Below are positions 52,569 through 62,007 of a stretch of 64,000 nucleotides of DNA, piece by piece; within the stretch, counting starts at the first letter, position 1, and every line of letters starts with the position of its first letter. Position numbers and translations under genes: made by a program. Source of the DNA: Chloroflexota bacterium (GTDB lineage Bacteria > Chloroflexota > JAJPGV01); contig JAJPGV010000062.1 of the NCBI GenBank assembly GCA_021325635.1, positions 44,365 through 108,364 of the forward strand. Reading direction: 5' to 3'. Below the pieces are notes generated by a model, which made no database searches, was not told where the DNA came from, and worked only from the letters and a program-made list of their open reading frames with translations.

Positions 52569-54032
52569 ATGGAGGAATGGACGACGATTCGGTACCTGCA
52601 CGCGCAGGGCAAGAGCATTCGGACGATCGCCACTGAGCTGTCGGTGGCGCGGCAGACGGTTAGGCGCGCCCTAAAGGACGAGACCAAGCCGAAGTACGAG
52701 CGGCCGCCACGGCCGAACCCCAAGCTGGAGCCGTACCTGGCCCAGGTCCGGGAGCTGTACTTCGGCAAGCACCTGATTGGCTCGCGCATCTTCCGCGAGC
52801 TGCAGAAACTGGGCTACCGCGGCGGCAGCTCAGCCCTGTACACGTATCTGCGGAGCATCCGTCAGGCTGAGCCATCGGGCAAGGCCACCATGCGCTTCGA
52901 GACTGCGCCTGGCCAGCAGGGCCAATTCGACTGGTCGCCATACACCGTCGAGATCGGTGGCGAGCTGCGCCGCCTGGTGGTCTACGGCTTGACCCTGGGC
53001 TACTCACGGCGCAAGCACTACACGGCCAGCTTCGACGAGCGCCAGCCGTCCATCTTCGAGGCCATCGAGGAGGGCGTGTGGCACCTCGGCGGCTCGCCCA
53101 AAGAACTGTTGGTCGACAACCCGAAGGCGTTCGTGCTCGACGCCAACCCCAAGCACTTCCGGTGGAACCCGCAGTTCCTGGAGCTGTGTGGCCACTACCG
53201 CATCCGGCCACGCGCCTGCCGCCCAGCCTGGCCCCGCACGAAGGGCAAGATCGAGCGCCCCTTCGCTTACCTGGAAGAGCAGTTCATCAAGGGCCACAGC
53301 TGGCAGAGTCTGGGCCATTTCCTGGAGGAGCTGGCGATCTTCGAGCGCGAAGACCTCGACATGCGCATGCACAGCACCACCCAGGAGCGGCCCATCGATC
53401 GTTTCGCCAGAGAGCAGGACGAGCTGACACCCCTGCCCGAACAGCGTTTCGTTGGCACCAAGGCCTTGACTCGGAAGGTGAGCTGGGACTGCCTGGTGCC
53501 GTTCCGCGGCAACCGCTACTCGGTGCCGGCCATGTACGCCGGCAAGCTGGTGTGGCTGCTGCTGTCGCACGGCAGCTCGGTGGTCATCCTGAACAACCGG
53601 CGCGAGCTGCTGGTCGAGCACGCCATTGAGCCTGGCCGCGGTAAGACCATCATCCTGCCCGAACACTACGAGCCGCTGCGGCGCGGCACACCACGCACCT
53701 GGGTGGTCCTGGCCCAGCGATTCCTGGAACTGTTCCCCCACCATGCCGACTTCCTGGAAGGGCTGACGGCCCAGCACAAGCTCAATCACGTCGCCCACCT
53801 GCGTGGCGTCATGCAGCTGGCCAGCCTGTACAGCGACGCCAGCCTGTGCTGGGCGTTCGATGTCGCCGGGGAGTACAACACCTTCTCCCACACCTTCGTG
53901 CGTGGACTTTTGGAGAGTGGCGCCGCCCCGGCGCCAGCAGAGCCGGAGACGTCGGTCGTGGCGCTACCGGATACGAGCATCCGGACGGACCTTAAGCCCT
54001 ACCAGCAGCTCCTCTGGGCGGCCGGCCAATGA
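52569..54032 (+). CDS. istA: IS21 transposase IstA (copy A)
   Basis: 487 residues from ATG 52569 (AAGGAG nine bases upstream; GTG 52560 is too close). The N-terminal helix-turn-helix is KSIRTIATELSVARQTVRRA. The DDE catalytic core has GQFDWSPYTVEIGG, LLVDNPKAFV and KIERPFAYLEEQF. The Mu-type C-terminal domain includes NRYSVPAMYAG. Cuts and joins the element's ends. The last codons overlap istB by four bases (ATGA). Confidence 0.95.
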   Translation: MEEWTTIRYLHAQGKSIRTIATELSVARQTVRRALKDETKPKYERPPRPNPKLEPYLAQVRELYFGKHLIGSRIFRELQKLGYRGGSSALYTYLRSIRQAEPSGKATMRFETAPGQQGQFDWSPYTVEIGGELRRLVVYGLTLGYSRRKHYTASFDERQPSIFEAIEEGVWHLGGSPKELLVDNPKAFVLDANPKHFRWNPQFLELCGHYRIRPRACRPAWPRTKGKIERPFAYLEEQFIKGHSWQSLGHFLEELAIFEREDLDMRMHSTTQERPIDRFAREQDELTPLPEQRFVGTKALTRKVSWDCLVPFRGNRYSVPAMYAGKLVWLLLSHGSSVVILNNRRELLVEHAIEPGRGKTIILPEHYEPLRRGTPRTWVVLAQRFLELFPHHADFLEGLTAQHKLNHVAHLRGVMQLASLYSDASLCWAFDVAGEYNTFSHTFVRGLLESGAAPAPAEPETSVVALPDTSIRTDLKPYQQLLWAAGQ

Positions 54033-54799
54033 CCGCGCCCAGCGCTGCCCTGCAGGGTCAGTTGGTGAAGCTCGGCCTACACACTATGGCCGACCACTTC
54101 GAAGGTGAAGCCGACCGCGCGGCCAAGAGTGAGTCGGGTTACACCGCCTACCTGGCCCGCCTGGTTGAGCTCGAGCTGGCCAACAAGGCTGACCGGTCCA
54201 TCAATGCCCGTATCGCCCGAGCGCGCTTCCCCATGCTGCGCACCCTGGAGGAGTTCGACTTCGCCTTCCAGCCGGGCCTGTCGGCGCCGCGCATCCAGGA
54301 CTTGGCCGGGCTGGCCTTCCTCGACCAGGCGGCCAACGTCGTGTTCGTCGGCGGGCCCGGCGTGGGCAAAACGCACCTGGCCATCGCCCTTGGCCTGAAG
54401 GTCTGCGCCGCCCGCCGCAGCGTGTTGTTCATGGACGCCTCGCACCTTTTGGAGCAACTCGTGGCCGCCGAGGTGTCTCACACGCTGGGCAAGCTGTTGG
54501 AGCAGCTCAGCCGTGTGGACCTGCTCGTTGTGGATGAGCTCGGCTATCTACCGATGGACGGTCGGCGGGCTAACCTGTTCTTCCAGCTGGTGACGGTGCG
54601 TTACACCAAGGGCGCCATCTTGCTGACCAGCAACGTGCAGTTCGATGGCTGGGGCAAGCTCTTCGGCGACGACGTCCTGGCTTCGGCCATCCTCGACCGG
54701 CTGCTCCACGTCAGCCACATCTTCGCCATTAACGGCCCTAGCTACCGGCTCAAAGACAAGCTGCAGTCGTCTGGCGCTGGCCAGCAGCCGGCCGCATGA
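54029..54799 (+). CDS. istB: IS21 helper ATPase IstB (copy A)
   Basis: 256 residues, AAA+ DnaC-like. N-terminal helical region, Walker A GGPGVGKTHLAIAL, Walker B LLVVDELGYLPMD, sensor LLTSNVQFDGWGKLFGD. Selects target DNA and stimulates IstA. Translationally coupled to istA. Confidence 0.95.
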   Translation: MTAPSAALQGQLVKLGLHTMADHFEGEADRAAKSESGYTAYLARLVELELANKADRSINARIARARFPMLRTLEEFDFAFQPGLSAPRIQDLAGLAFLDQAANVVFVGGPGVGKTHLAIALGLKVCAARRSVLFMDASHLLEQLVAAEVSHTLGKLLEQLSRVDLLVVDELGYLPMDGRRANLFFQLVTVRYTKGAILLTSNVQFDGWGKLFGDDVLASAILDRLLHVSHIFAINGPSYRLKDKLQSSGAGQQPAA

Positions 54800-55010
54800 C
54801 TATCATCTACCCTGCCCGCCCAGGGTGGTCAACTTTTCGCGCGCAAACCCGGTCAACTTTTCACGCGAAATCGACACCGCAGCACAAACAGCCGCCGCCG
54901 GCGCCGCCGCCGCTGCCGCTTGTGGCATCGCCTTGCCGCCCGGTGCCGCTAAGTCTTGCCGTTGCCGGCGCTCACGCACGCGCCGCAGGCGCAACTGGTG
55001 GATTCGGGAC

Positions 55011-55056
55011 TTGGCCGCAAATTCAGTCGTGGCCCCGTTTCGTGCCGTAAATTCCG
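55011..55056 (+). repeat. Dispersed motif pair, copy 2
   Basis: TTGGCCGCAAATTCAG (55011-55026) and GTGCCGTAAATTCCG (55042-55056); the GCC cores are 31 bases apart, as in copy 3. It may be the end of a decayed IS or a regulatory pair. Confidence 0.55.
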
Positions 55057-55094
55057 AGGGACGCCCGTCCGGATTTTGATGACCAGTGACGGCT

Positions 55095-55136
55095 GGCGAC
55101 GTGGACGGTTCCACTCCTTCGAGTGCCCACGTCGCC
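55095..55136. repeat. Nested hairpin upstream of the HNH gene
   Basis: Outer arms GGCGACGTGG / CCACGTCGCC (perfect, 10 bases) enclosing a second stem CACTC-CTTC-GAGTG. No T-run follows, so a terminator is unlikely. GGCTGGCGACGTG recurs at 55240 inside the next gene. Confidence 0.5.
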
Positions 55137-55211
55137 AAAGAGATTGGTCGAAGAAAGCGGTCCAGGGAAAACAAGCGAACTCATTAGAACAACCGAACTA
55201 TTCTTCATCGA

Positions 55212-56279
55212 GTGGAGTCTCCTCCTGGAATTCCGGGCTGGCGACGTGCTGAGTGCATCGCGTGCCGACGCCGCGTTGTAGCGGCTCGGCATGCGCATGT
55301 CTTACTCGGAGGACATCGAGACGGTTCAGCCTTGATCGTCATTGGCGAGCATCCGTTGCGGGCTCGGGCGGTTAACTCCCAGGCTCTGCTCGGGTCACAG
55401 CAGGCTTATTTGCTTGGCGTCGCGCATCAGGAATGTGCCGATGCGGCGATAGCCGCCTTGCAAGCCGGTAAAGTTGCCCTCGGTCGCGACTTGCCGTTGT
55501 TACAAGCGGTCGAGCTTGAGGAACTTGAGGAGCGACTGGACCTTCCGCCATCCGGTAAGTCCTGCGCATTTTGCTATACCGGCCGCCAATTGACTGACGA
55601 ACATGTCTGGCCTCAGTGGCTATCACTTGCAATAGCGGAGACATTCAGAACGGATCCGGGCAGACGCTCCTTCGTAATGCATGGGCAGAACACGCGCAAA
55701 GCGCGGCGGGTAATTGAGGTGGTTGCACCGATCTGTCACGACTGCAATACCCGCTGGATGAGCACCCTCGAAACCGACGCGAAGTCGCTCGTGACCGACT
55801 TGGCGACGGGAAAGCCTCGTGAGCTTGACGCAGCAGATCAGCAGTTGCTGGCGACCTGGGCCGTGAAGACTGCCCTGATGTTCGACCTATCCTCTGGTCC
55901 CGAGGCCGTGGTTCCACTGGGCGCGTATCGCCACTTTGCGATGAAGCGGCGACCCCTCGACGGTATGTGGGTGATTGTTGGCGCGTGTGTTCCCACGCGA
56001 CCAGCCACCGGGCAGCGGCAGCCAATCTGGATCGACATTCCGGAAACGGAGCACCCCAATGTTGTCGCTCTGACTCTGACTGCCGGTTGCCTGATGCTGC
56101 AAGTCATCGCCCACTTCGTGGTGTCCGGGACATTTCATGATAATCGCGAGCACTCACGAGCGACCGAACGAATCTGGCCTCCCGCTAAGCCGAAGATTTC
56201 GTGGCCTCCAGAGGAATGGTTTGATTGGCAGGCTGTCCAGGCTTATGCTGCAAGCTTCGAGAATCGGCCGGCCCGATAG
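55212..56279 (+). CDS. HNH-type endonuclease with two zinc-binding units
   Basis: 355 residues. The N-terminal unit starts RRAECIACRRRVVAARHAHV and closes with AHQECADAAIAAL (Cys/His zinc site). From about residue 113 comes an HNH-like core: GKSCAFCYTGRQLTDEHVWP, QWLS, then PICHDCNTRWMSTLE, with two CxxC pairs and the EH/N residues of the fold. The C-terminal half is unassigned. Likely a nuclease on foreign DNA. GTG 55212 is the first possible start but has no clear ribosome-binding site, so the N-terminus is uncertain. Confidence 0.75.
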   Translation: MESPPGIPGWRRAECIACRRRVVAARHAHVLLGGHRDGSALIVIGEHPLRARAVNSQALLGSQQAYLLGVAHQECADAAIAALQAGKVALGRDLPLLQAVELEELEERLDLPPSGKSCAFCYTGRQLTDEHVWPQWLSLAIAETFRTDPGRRSFVMHGQNTRKARRVIEVVAPICHDCNTRWMSTLETDAKSLVTDLATGKPRELDAADQQLLATWAVKTALMFDLSSGPEAVVPLGAYRHFAMKRRPLDGMWVIVGACVPTRPATGQRQPIWIDIPETEHPNVVALTLTAGCLMLQVIAHFVVSGTFHDNREHSRATERIWPPAKPKISWPPEEWFDWQAVQAYAASFENRPAR

Positions 56280-56586
56280 GGGCGCAGACGTTGGTCGTCG
56301 ATCATCGTCGTCGCCGTGCCACCTCCTCGTCGGCTGTCGCTTAAACCAAGCTCTTGCCGCTCAAATGGCGACAACGTGCGTTGAACTCGGATTACCGGCC
56401 GCGTGCGTCTGCCGTGAAGGACAAGTTGGCCGCAAATTCAGGAATGTCGCGACGTCTTGCCGGAAATTCCGACTTCGGTACGTACGTGCTTCCGGCGCGA
56501 TGGCCAGTTCCGAACAAACCAATCCTCTAAGAAACCCGGCGCGATTCAGGTTGGAGCCGGTCGCCGGTTAAAGTAGCCGCACCCAC
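56280..56586. other. Non-coding gap holding dispersed motif copy 3
   Basis: 307 bases, no gene seen. It contains GCGTGCGTCTGCCGTG just before the motif pair, matching the flank of copy 1. Confidence 0.45.
56426..56471 (+). repeat. Dispersed motif pair, copy 3
   Basis: TTGGCCGCAAATTCAG (56426-56441), identical over 16 bases to copy 2, and TTGCCGGAAATTCCG (56457-56471), with the same 31-base spacing of GCC cores. Confidence 0.55.
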
Positions 56587-57150
56587 GTGACCTTCCTAGA
56601 GTGTCTCCACGAGTTCACAGAGTTTCTGAACCAGTCGATGCTCATGCATGGCCTGACGCTTGCCGGCTTCCGACGGTTGTTAGAGGACGAACTTAAGCCA
56701 GACCCTCATCAACCTGGGCTTGAGGTCTTGCTTGGATTCGGCAAACCTGATGAGCCAACCTGGCGACGGTTCCGGCGGGAAGACTTATCAGCGTTCTTTG
56801 CACCGCACGGCCAAGCCCCAAGATATGTCGGGCAGCAATGGGTAATTCATGTCGACACAGCATGGCATTCGCATTACCGACCTTGTTTTGCAGAGACGAT
56901 AGGCTCCACTCGCGCTGACGTCCAAGTCCCCCTGTTCAGCGACCTGCGATTGATACGAAATGACATCGTTCACGGTAAAGGCATAGCGACCGCTGCCCGA
57001 AGCGGCCGCTGCACGGTATTGACGGACTGGGTCGCGGTCGGCGAGCCAATCGTCGTTCTTGGAGAAAACGTTGCCAAATTCATCAGGCTCGCACCAAGCT
57101 CGCTTCGCCGAATCGCGCTAAGTAAGCAACCGAACGGTCGGGTATCTTGA
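56587..57150 (+). CDS. HEPN-like protein preceding the RES gene
   Basis: 187 residues, mostly helical. The stretch LFSDLRLIRNDIVHGKGIA has R124-N-D-I-V-H129, the Rx4-6H motif of HEPN ribonucleases, placed late in a helical bundle as expected. No other family recognised. GTG start. The RES-domain gene follows after 34 bases on the same strand, so it may be its partner (antitoxin or second effector). Confidence 0.65.
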   Translation: MTFLECLHEFTEFLNQSMLMHGLTLAGFRRLLEDELKPDPHQPGLEVLLGFGKPDEPTWRRFRREDLSAFFAPHGQAPRYVGQQWVIHVDTAWHSHYRPCFAETIGSTRADVQVPLFSDLRLIRNDIVHGKGIATAARSGRCTVLTDWVAVGEPIVVLGENVAKFIRLAPSSLRRIALSKQPNGRVS

Positions 57151-57184
57151 CGTCAACGAGTCCACGGGATCAACGAGATCATTC

Positions 57185-57997
57185 ATGACTGGCGGGGCGT
57201 TCAGCTCTTGGCGCGCGTTTTGGCATTTCAGACGTGAAGTTGCCCGAGAGAGAAGGTTCATCCGGACCCCGTCGACCGAATTGTTTCTCGCTTCTGTAGC
57301 GGCGACGCTGCAATCACGAGTGCGCGAAATTCCGGTTGGTTGGCTGGCTTGGCGAGCGCAACTTGGAAACGATTGGCGGTATGAAGACTCGATCAGTGAC
57401 GAGGTTCCGAGTGCCTATCCACCTCCGCGGATGAAACCTCTGACCGACCGAGCATACGAAGGACGCGCCAATCCGAAAGGAATCCCCTGTCTCTATCTAG
57501 CCACAAGTGAACTGACTGCCATATCAGAGGTCCGGCCATGGATTGGATCGTATGTGTCGGTGGGGCAATTCCGAACGACGAAGTCCGTGCGAGTGGTCGA
57601 TTGCTCCCAGCACCAACCCCGCCATCCGGTGTTCTTCAAAGAGCCTGCCCCGCGGCAACGGGAACAAGCAGTGTGGGCGCACATTAACTCGGCGTTCGCT
57701 GAGCCAGTAACGAGAAGCGACGATACAGCGGAGTACGTCGCCACCCAGATATTGGCGGAGCTCTTTCGAGATCAGGGATACGACGGCGTCGCCTACAAGA
57801 GCGCGTTCGGGGAAGATGGCCACAATGTGGCGCTATTTGACATTGAATGCGCCCATCTATTGAACTGCACCTTGCACCAGGTTGACGGGGTGACCTGCCG
57901 CTACTCCCAAGCGGACAACACATATTTCGTCACCGCCGAGGGACTAGTCCGCAACGTTATTACAGCCGTGCTGCCGATGTCATCTGGCACGCAATGA
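57185..57997 (+). CDS. RES-domain NAD+-degrading toxin-like protein
   Basis: 270 residues. The RES-domain Arg, Glu and Ser are visible as R57 (VGWLAWRAQ), E115 (LTAISEVRPW) and S206 (YKSAFGEDGHNVALF), with RANPKGIPCLYLATSELTA between. RES toxins are ADP-ribosyltransferase-like and deplete NAD+. They usually pair with an Xre antitoxin; none is adjacent here, and HEPN-like genes flank it instead. ATG start. Confidence 0.87.
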   Translation: MTGGAFSSWRAFWHFRREVARERRFIRTPSTELFLASVAATLQSRVREIPVGWLAWRAQLGNDWRYEDSISDEVPSAYPPPRMKPLTDRAYEGRANPKGIPCLYLATSELTAISEVRPWIGSYVSVGQFRTTKSVRVVDCSQHQPRHPVFFKEPAPRQREQAVWAHINSAFAEPVTRSDDTAEYVATQILAELFRDQGYDGVAYKSAFGEDGHNVALFDIECAHLLNCTLHQVDGVTCRYSQADNTYFVTAEGLVRNVITAVLPMSSGTQ

Positions 57998-58063
57998 GAC
58001 TCGTTCCGGCTTTGGCACGATCGAGCAGTACTGCAGTCGGCGATTACGAGGACGAAGGGCACT

Positions 58064-59179
58064 ATGACGCTTGACGAGGCTCGACGGAACATCCGAAGAG
58101 CGCTACCCGATCTCCGCGCGCCAGAGCCAAACGAGAAGTCCGGCGGAGCCGCGCATCCGCTGAATGCGAACTTTCCTATACCCGACGTGATCCTTGTCGG
58201 CCTCACGCAATTGTTAGATCTGAAACGGTTTGGTCCAGGTGAAAAGCTGCGATGGGGTGTTCGGGCCAACTTTCGGAACGAGCCCTTTACCGTCACGCTC
58301 GAGAAGTTTGGTCCGCGGCTTTATGTACGCCCGGAAGCGCGAACCACGGTTGAGCAATGCTTGCTCAAGGTTGCAAAGTTCGCCGAAATGTACCTCCAGG
58401 AGGTTGCTAACTCCCAGATCCATGCTGGACACGTGACGATCGAAAACCAATTTCGCTCTTTCGAGGGCCAGTATCGCTTCTTCAGGACGCGCGCTCGCCA
58501 GGCTTATCACGCACGACGCCCTTCAAAGGCCAAGGCTGAGTCCGACGGCTTCTCAGAAGTTGTCAAGAGCATCAACGCCTCTGCGAGACGCGAGATGCGT
58601 GGCAGCTACTACGCGACGGCGATGCTCGACGCGTATTTCAGCAAGCTGGAACACGTGCTTGTGCTCGTTCTACCGTTTCTTGCGTACGATGCAGGTCAAG
58701 GCCGGCTGGTAGATTTCGTCGCTTCTGACTGGGGAGACAAGTGGAAAGAAGTCTTTGGTGCGAAGAATCGTGAGGCGATGCGAGTCTACAACTCACTTCG
58801 TCAAGTCAAAGAGTCCATCAGAAACCCGGCCGCACACGGAGGATTTGCAAAGAAGGGAACATCCTTCTTCTTCCATGTCGACACTGTAGGCGCGCTCCCA
58901 GGCACGCTCTCGGAGCACAGCAAGACCGAAGTCCGCCTTCGTTTCCCAAAGCAGACGTTCGACGAGCTATGCGAAGTGCTGGACGGAGCGGACGACTTCA
59001 TACGAAGATCAGCGACGACGAAATGTGGCTACGAGTGTGCCTACTGGGGATTGGATATGGCCTTCTCTTCCGACTTCATTGCGATGTGTCAAAAGGCCAG
59101 CCAGTCCGAAGATGACTTGCAACAGTTCATCGAGCACCAGAGTCACATGTGGGAAATGCACGCGAACATGGACTACTGA
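58064..59179 (+). CDS. HEPN-like protein following the RES gene
   Basis: 371 residues. Helical; the segment YNSLRQVKESIRNPAAHGGF carries R253-N-P-A-A-H258 (Rx4H), the HEPN signature, after a preceding helix AYFSKLEHVLVLVLPFLAYD typical of the fold. The N-terminal 150 residues (LRWGVRANFRNEPFTVTLEK, ENQFRSFEGQYRF) are unassigned. May be an RNase effector or a regulator of the RES protein 66 bases upstream. Confidence 0.65.
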   Translation: MTLDEARRNIRRALPDLRAPEPNEKSGGAAHPLNANFPIPDVILVGLTQLLDLKRFGPGEKLRWGVRANFRNEPFTVTLEKFGPRLYVRPEARTTVEQCLLKVAKFAEMYLQEVANSQIHAGHVTIENQFRSFEGQYRFFRTRARQAYHARRPSKAKAESDGFSEVVKSINASARREMRGSYYATAMLDAYFSKLEHVLVLVLPFLAYDAGQGRLVDFVASDWGDKWKEVFGAKNREAMRVYNSLRQVKESIRNPAAHGGFAKKGTSFFFHVDTVGALPGTLSEHSKTEVRLRFPKQTFDELCEVLDGADDFIRRSATTKCGYECAYWGLDMAFSSDFIAMCQKASQSEDDLQQFIEHQSHMWEMHANMDY

Positions 59180-59275
59180 GACCGTCCTTCGCCCGGAGTT
59201 CTTGGACTAGACTGAATTGCCGCTCAAACGCGGTGCGCGCTCCGAGATCCTACTGACGTTGGATAATCAGGCCTC

Positions 59276-59512
59276 GTGTCGGCCCGACGTGAACGGCGCG
59301 GTCTAATCTACTCATTCCCCGTTGGGGAGCGTACCGATCGGCTGCGCTCTGATATTCAGTCCGCTGACCCTCCTCGCGCCGAATTCACAGAGACGTTTAG
59401 TACCCCGGATTGGCGTTTGCACCAGATACCGGCCGGGCTTCTCTGGTTTCCGATGGATCCGGAGTACCGTGATTCCGAGCAGCAAACGGGGCATAGCGAT
59501 TTGGCCACCTGA
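59276..59512 (+). CDS. Small hypothetical protein (78 aa)
   Basis: GTG start at 59276. Arg-rich N-terminus (SARRERRGLIYSFPVGERTD), then a stretch with Trp/Pro (LHQIPAGLLWFPMDPEYRD). No family recognised. The last 44 bases overlap the next small gene in another frame; either a real overlap or the two were once a single reading frame broken by a shift. Confidence 0.4.
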   Translation: MSARRERRGLIYSFPVGERTDRLRSDIQSADPPRAEFTETFSTPDWRLHQIPAGLLWFPMDPEYRDSEQQTGHSDLAT

Positions 59513-59777
59513 AGTTGAACTCTGGCTCGCGCTGGCAAAACGCGGCGGGCCGAATGCAAGCTACCAGCGCAGACTAAGCTTTTCCAACTTCATTCCTCTG
59601 GCCGGAGAAGCGCCTCGGGAGTTGCTTCGCGGCTTGCTTTCCGACGAAGGCATTGACCAGCTTCTGCGGAGCGGGGGAACAGTTTCACCTTCTGCCTGGG
59701 CTGAGATCGTAAGACAGATTCGAATTCGCCATCCGCAGCAAGCCAACAGGATTGACCGCCTAATCGCGCGTGAATGA
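59469..59777 (+). CDS. Small helical protein (102 aa)
   Basis: GTG 59469 with GGAG just upstream. Compact helical protein: ELWLALAKRGGPNASYQRRL, then APRELLRGLLSDEGIDQLLR and RQIRIRHPQQANRIDRLIAR. No family assigned; it looks like a small helical adaptor/death-like domain. It overlaps the following (IS-split) gene by eight bases. Confidence 0.55.
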   Translation: MIPSSKRGIAIWPPEVELWLALAKRGGPNASYQRRLSFSNFIPLAGEAPRELLRGLLSDEGIDQLLRSGGTVSPSAWAEIVRQIRIRHPQQANRIDRLIARE

Positions 59778-60423
59778 AATGCCACCGGCATTACCAGCGT
59801 CAGAGCTGGAGCAACTCGCGCGCGAGCGCGACGCTGTCGGCTTGGCAATGAAAGCCGCGGGAATCGATCGTGATCCATTGTTGGAGTGGGAAGCGTCACC
59901 GAGTCCCGCGCCCTTTCTGCGCGGGCTCCCTCACGTGCGCTTAAGCGAGGATCGAATGCTTGAACACGATGCACAAGTGTTCGGTGATTGGGCAAAAGGC
60001 GTGCACTTCCAGGGAGGGTGGATCGAATTCGGGAAAGACAATCATCGGCTGACAGTGATGAATGTCAACCGCGAAGGCGTGGAGCACGTGTTGGGAGTGG
60101 ATCTTGTCTACTTTCACCACACATACCAGTCCTACGTTCTCGTTCAATACAAGCGTCTAGACCGAGACAGTGAAGGGCGCGCATGCTATTACCCTACTTC
60201 GGATAACCAGCTGCAAAAAGAGCTTTCGCTGATGCGCCAAATCCAATCCACAGCCGACGCAACTGTCGGTATTCCTGGAACGTATCGTCTACATTCTGGG
60301 CCGTGCTATCTCAAGCTCTGCCCTCCCGTAGTGTTGGACCCCTATTCAGCCGACCTGATTAAAGGCATGTACATTCCTCTTGATTATTGGGACCACTTGC
60401 TTAATTGCGATGCGACGCTGGGT
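59770..60423 (+). pseudogene. 5' part of a gene interrupted by IS21-B
   Basis: Encodes about 218 residues (GTG 59770, or ATG 59779): a charged N-terminus, a strand-rich centre (GGWIEFGKDNHRLTVMNVNR, then YVLVQYKRLDRDSEGRACYY) and LHSGPCYLKLCPPVVLDPYS. The frame runs into the IS at GGT, gaining two spurious codons and a stop. The E-x-G-K/VQYK pattern might be nuclease-like, but this is weak. The rest lies at 62855-63046. Confidence 0.7.
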
Positions 60424-60539
60424 TGTTGATTTCGCCGTAAAAGGGACCCAGTTTCCGCGGTAAAAGGGACCCACCCTCCGGCAACTCAAAGACCCTCATA
60501 GGAACCGACCTATGAGGAGACCGAAAGGAGTTGCTGAGC

Positions 60540-62007
60540 ATGGAAGGGTGGACGACGATCCGGTACCTGCAGGCGCAGGGCAAGAGCATTCACGCCATCG
60601 CCAAAGAGATGGGGGTCACGCGTAAGGTGGTGCGGCGAGCGCTGCGCTCGGAAGAGCGACCGCGCTACGAGCGGGCCAAGCGAACGAACCCCAAGCTGGA
60701 ACCGTACCTGGCCCAGATCCGGGAGCTGTACTTCACCAAGCACCTCATCGGCAGCCGCATCCTGCGCGAGCTTCGGGCGGTGGGCTACAGCGGCGGCGCG
60801 ACGGCGCTGTACGACTACCTGCGCGGGCTACGGCAGCCACAGCTGTCCAGCAAAGTCACCATGCGGTTCGAGACCGAGCCTGGCCAGCAGGCGCAGTTCG
60901 ACTGGTCGCCATACACCATCGAGCTGGGTGGAGAGCTGCGCCGGGTGGTGGTCTACGGCATGACCCTGGGCTATTCGCGGCGCAAGCACTACACCGCCAG
61001 CCTGGACGAACGACAGGGCTCCATCTTCGAAGCCATCGAGGAGTGCCTGTGGCACTTCGGTGGCGCCGCCAAGGAGCTGTTGGTCGACAATCCCAAAGCG
61101 TTCGTGCTCGACACCCGGCCAGCGCACTTCCGCTGGAACCCGCAGTTTCTGGAGTTGTGCGGCCATTACCGCATCAAGCCACGGGCCTGTATCCCCTACC
61201 GGCCCCGTACGAAGGGCAAGATCGAGCGACCGTTCTTCTACCTCGAACAGCAATTCATTCAAGGGCACCAGCTTCAAGAGCCTGGCCCACTTCCTCGAGG
61301 AACTGGCGATCTTCGAGCGCGACGACCTTGACCTGCGAGTGCACGAGACGACCCAGCAGCGACCTCTCGATCGCTTCCTGCTGGAGCAGCCACAGCTGAC
61401 GCCGTTACCGGAGCGCCGCTTCGTGGGCACAACAGCCCTGACGCGCAAAGTGAGCTGGGACTGCCTGGTGCCCTACCTGGGCAATCGCTACTCCGTGCCG
61501 GCCGTGTACGCCGGCAAGATGGTCTGGCTGCTGGTGTCGCATGGCACGCACCTGGTCATCCTCAACAGCCGGCGCGAGATGCTGGCCGAGCACGAGCTCA
61601 ACAGCGGCCATGGCCAGCTGGTCATGGTGGAAGAGCACTACGCGCCGTTGCGCCGGCGGGGCAGTCCGCGGACCTATGTCGTGCTGGCCGAAGCGTTCCT
61701 GGCGCGCTTTCCCCACCACGCCGATTTCCTCGAAGGGCTGACGGCCCAGTACAAGCTCAATCCGGTGGCGCCACTGCGAGCCGTCATGGAGCTGGCCACG
61801 CTCTACCCCGACCAGAGCCTGACCTGGGCGTTCAACGTGGCCGTGGAATACAACAGCTTCTCGCAGGCCTTCGTTCGCGGCGTGCTTGAGGGCGGCGCCG
61901 TCCCGCAGACGGCCGACGTCGTGCCGTCCAACCGTGGAGGGGTTCCGGACACCCGGGTTCAGGGCGACCTGCGCGTCTATCAGCAGGTGTTGGAGCTCGG
62001 CCGATGA
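60540..62007 (+). pseudogene. istA: IS21 transposase IstA (copy B), frameshifted
   Basis: Same layout as copy A (KSIHAIAKEMGVTRKVVRRA, QFDWSPYTIELGG, LLVDNPKAFV, KGKIERPFFYLEQQF). Compared with copy A there is one extra T in TTCATTCAAGGGC near 61258; before it the first frame is correct, after it the frame continues as SFKSLAHFLEELAIFE through NRYSVPAVYAG to 62007. A point lesion or a sequencing error; unless corrected, no full transposase is made. Confidence 0.88.

Larger units (their letters stand above)
52455..54876 (+). mobile_element. IS21-family insertion sequence, copy A (2,422 bp)
   Basis: Terminal inverted repeats TGTTGATTCCGCCGCAAAAG... and, on the right, ...CTTTTCACGCGAAATCGACA. 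Each end carries a second inner repeat (AAAAGTTGACC at 52470 and 52493; GGTCAACTTTTC at 54827 and 54851). Both istA and istB are intact. Flanked by a 4-bp duplication CCGC (52451-52454, 54877-54880). Probably a functional element. Confidence 0.93.
54877..55211. other. GC-rich non-coding stretch between IS21-A and the HNH gene
   Basis: 335 bases without a gene: a CCG/GCC-rich start (54890-54925), the dispersed motif pair at 55011, and the hairpin at 55095. No promoter assigned. Confidence 0.5.
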
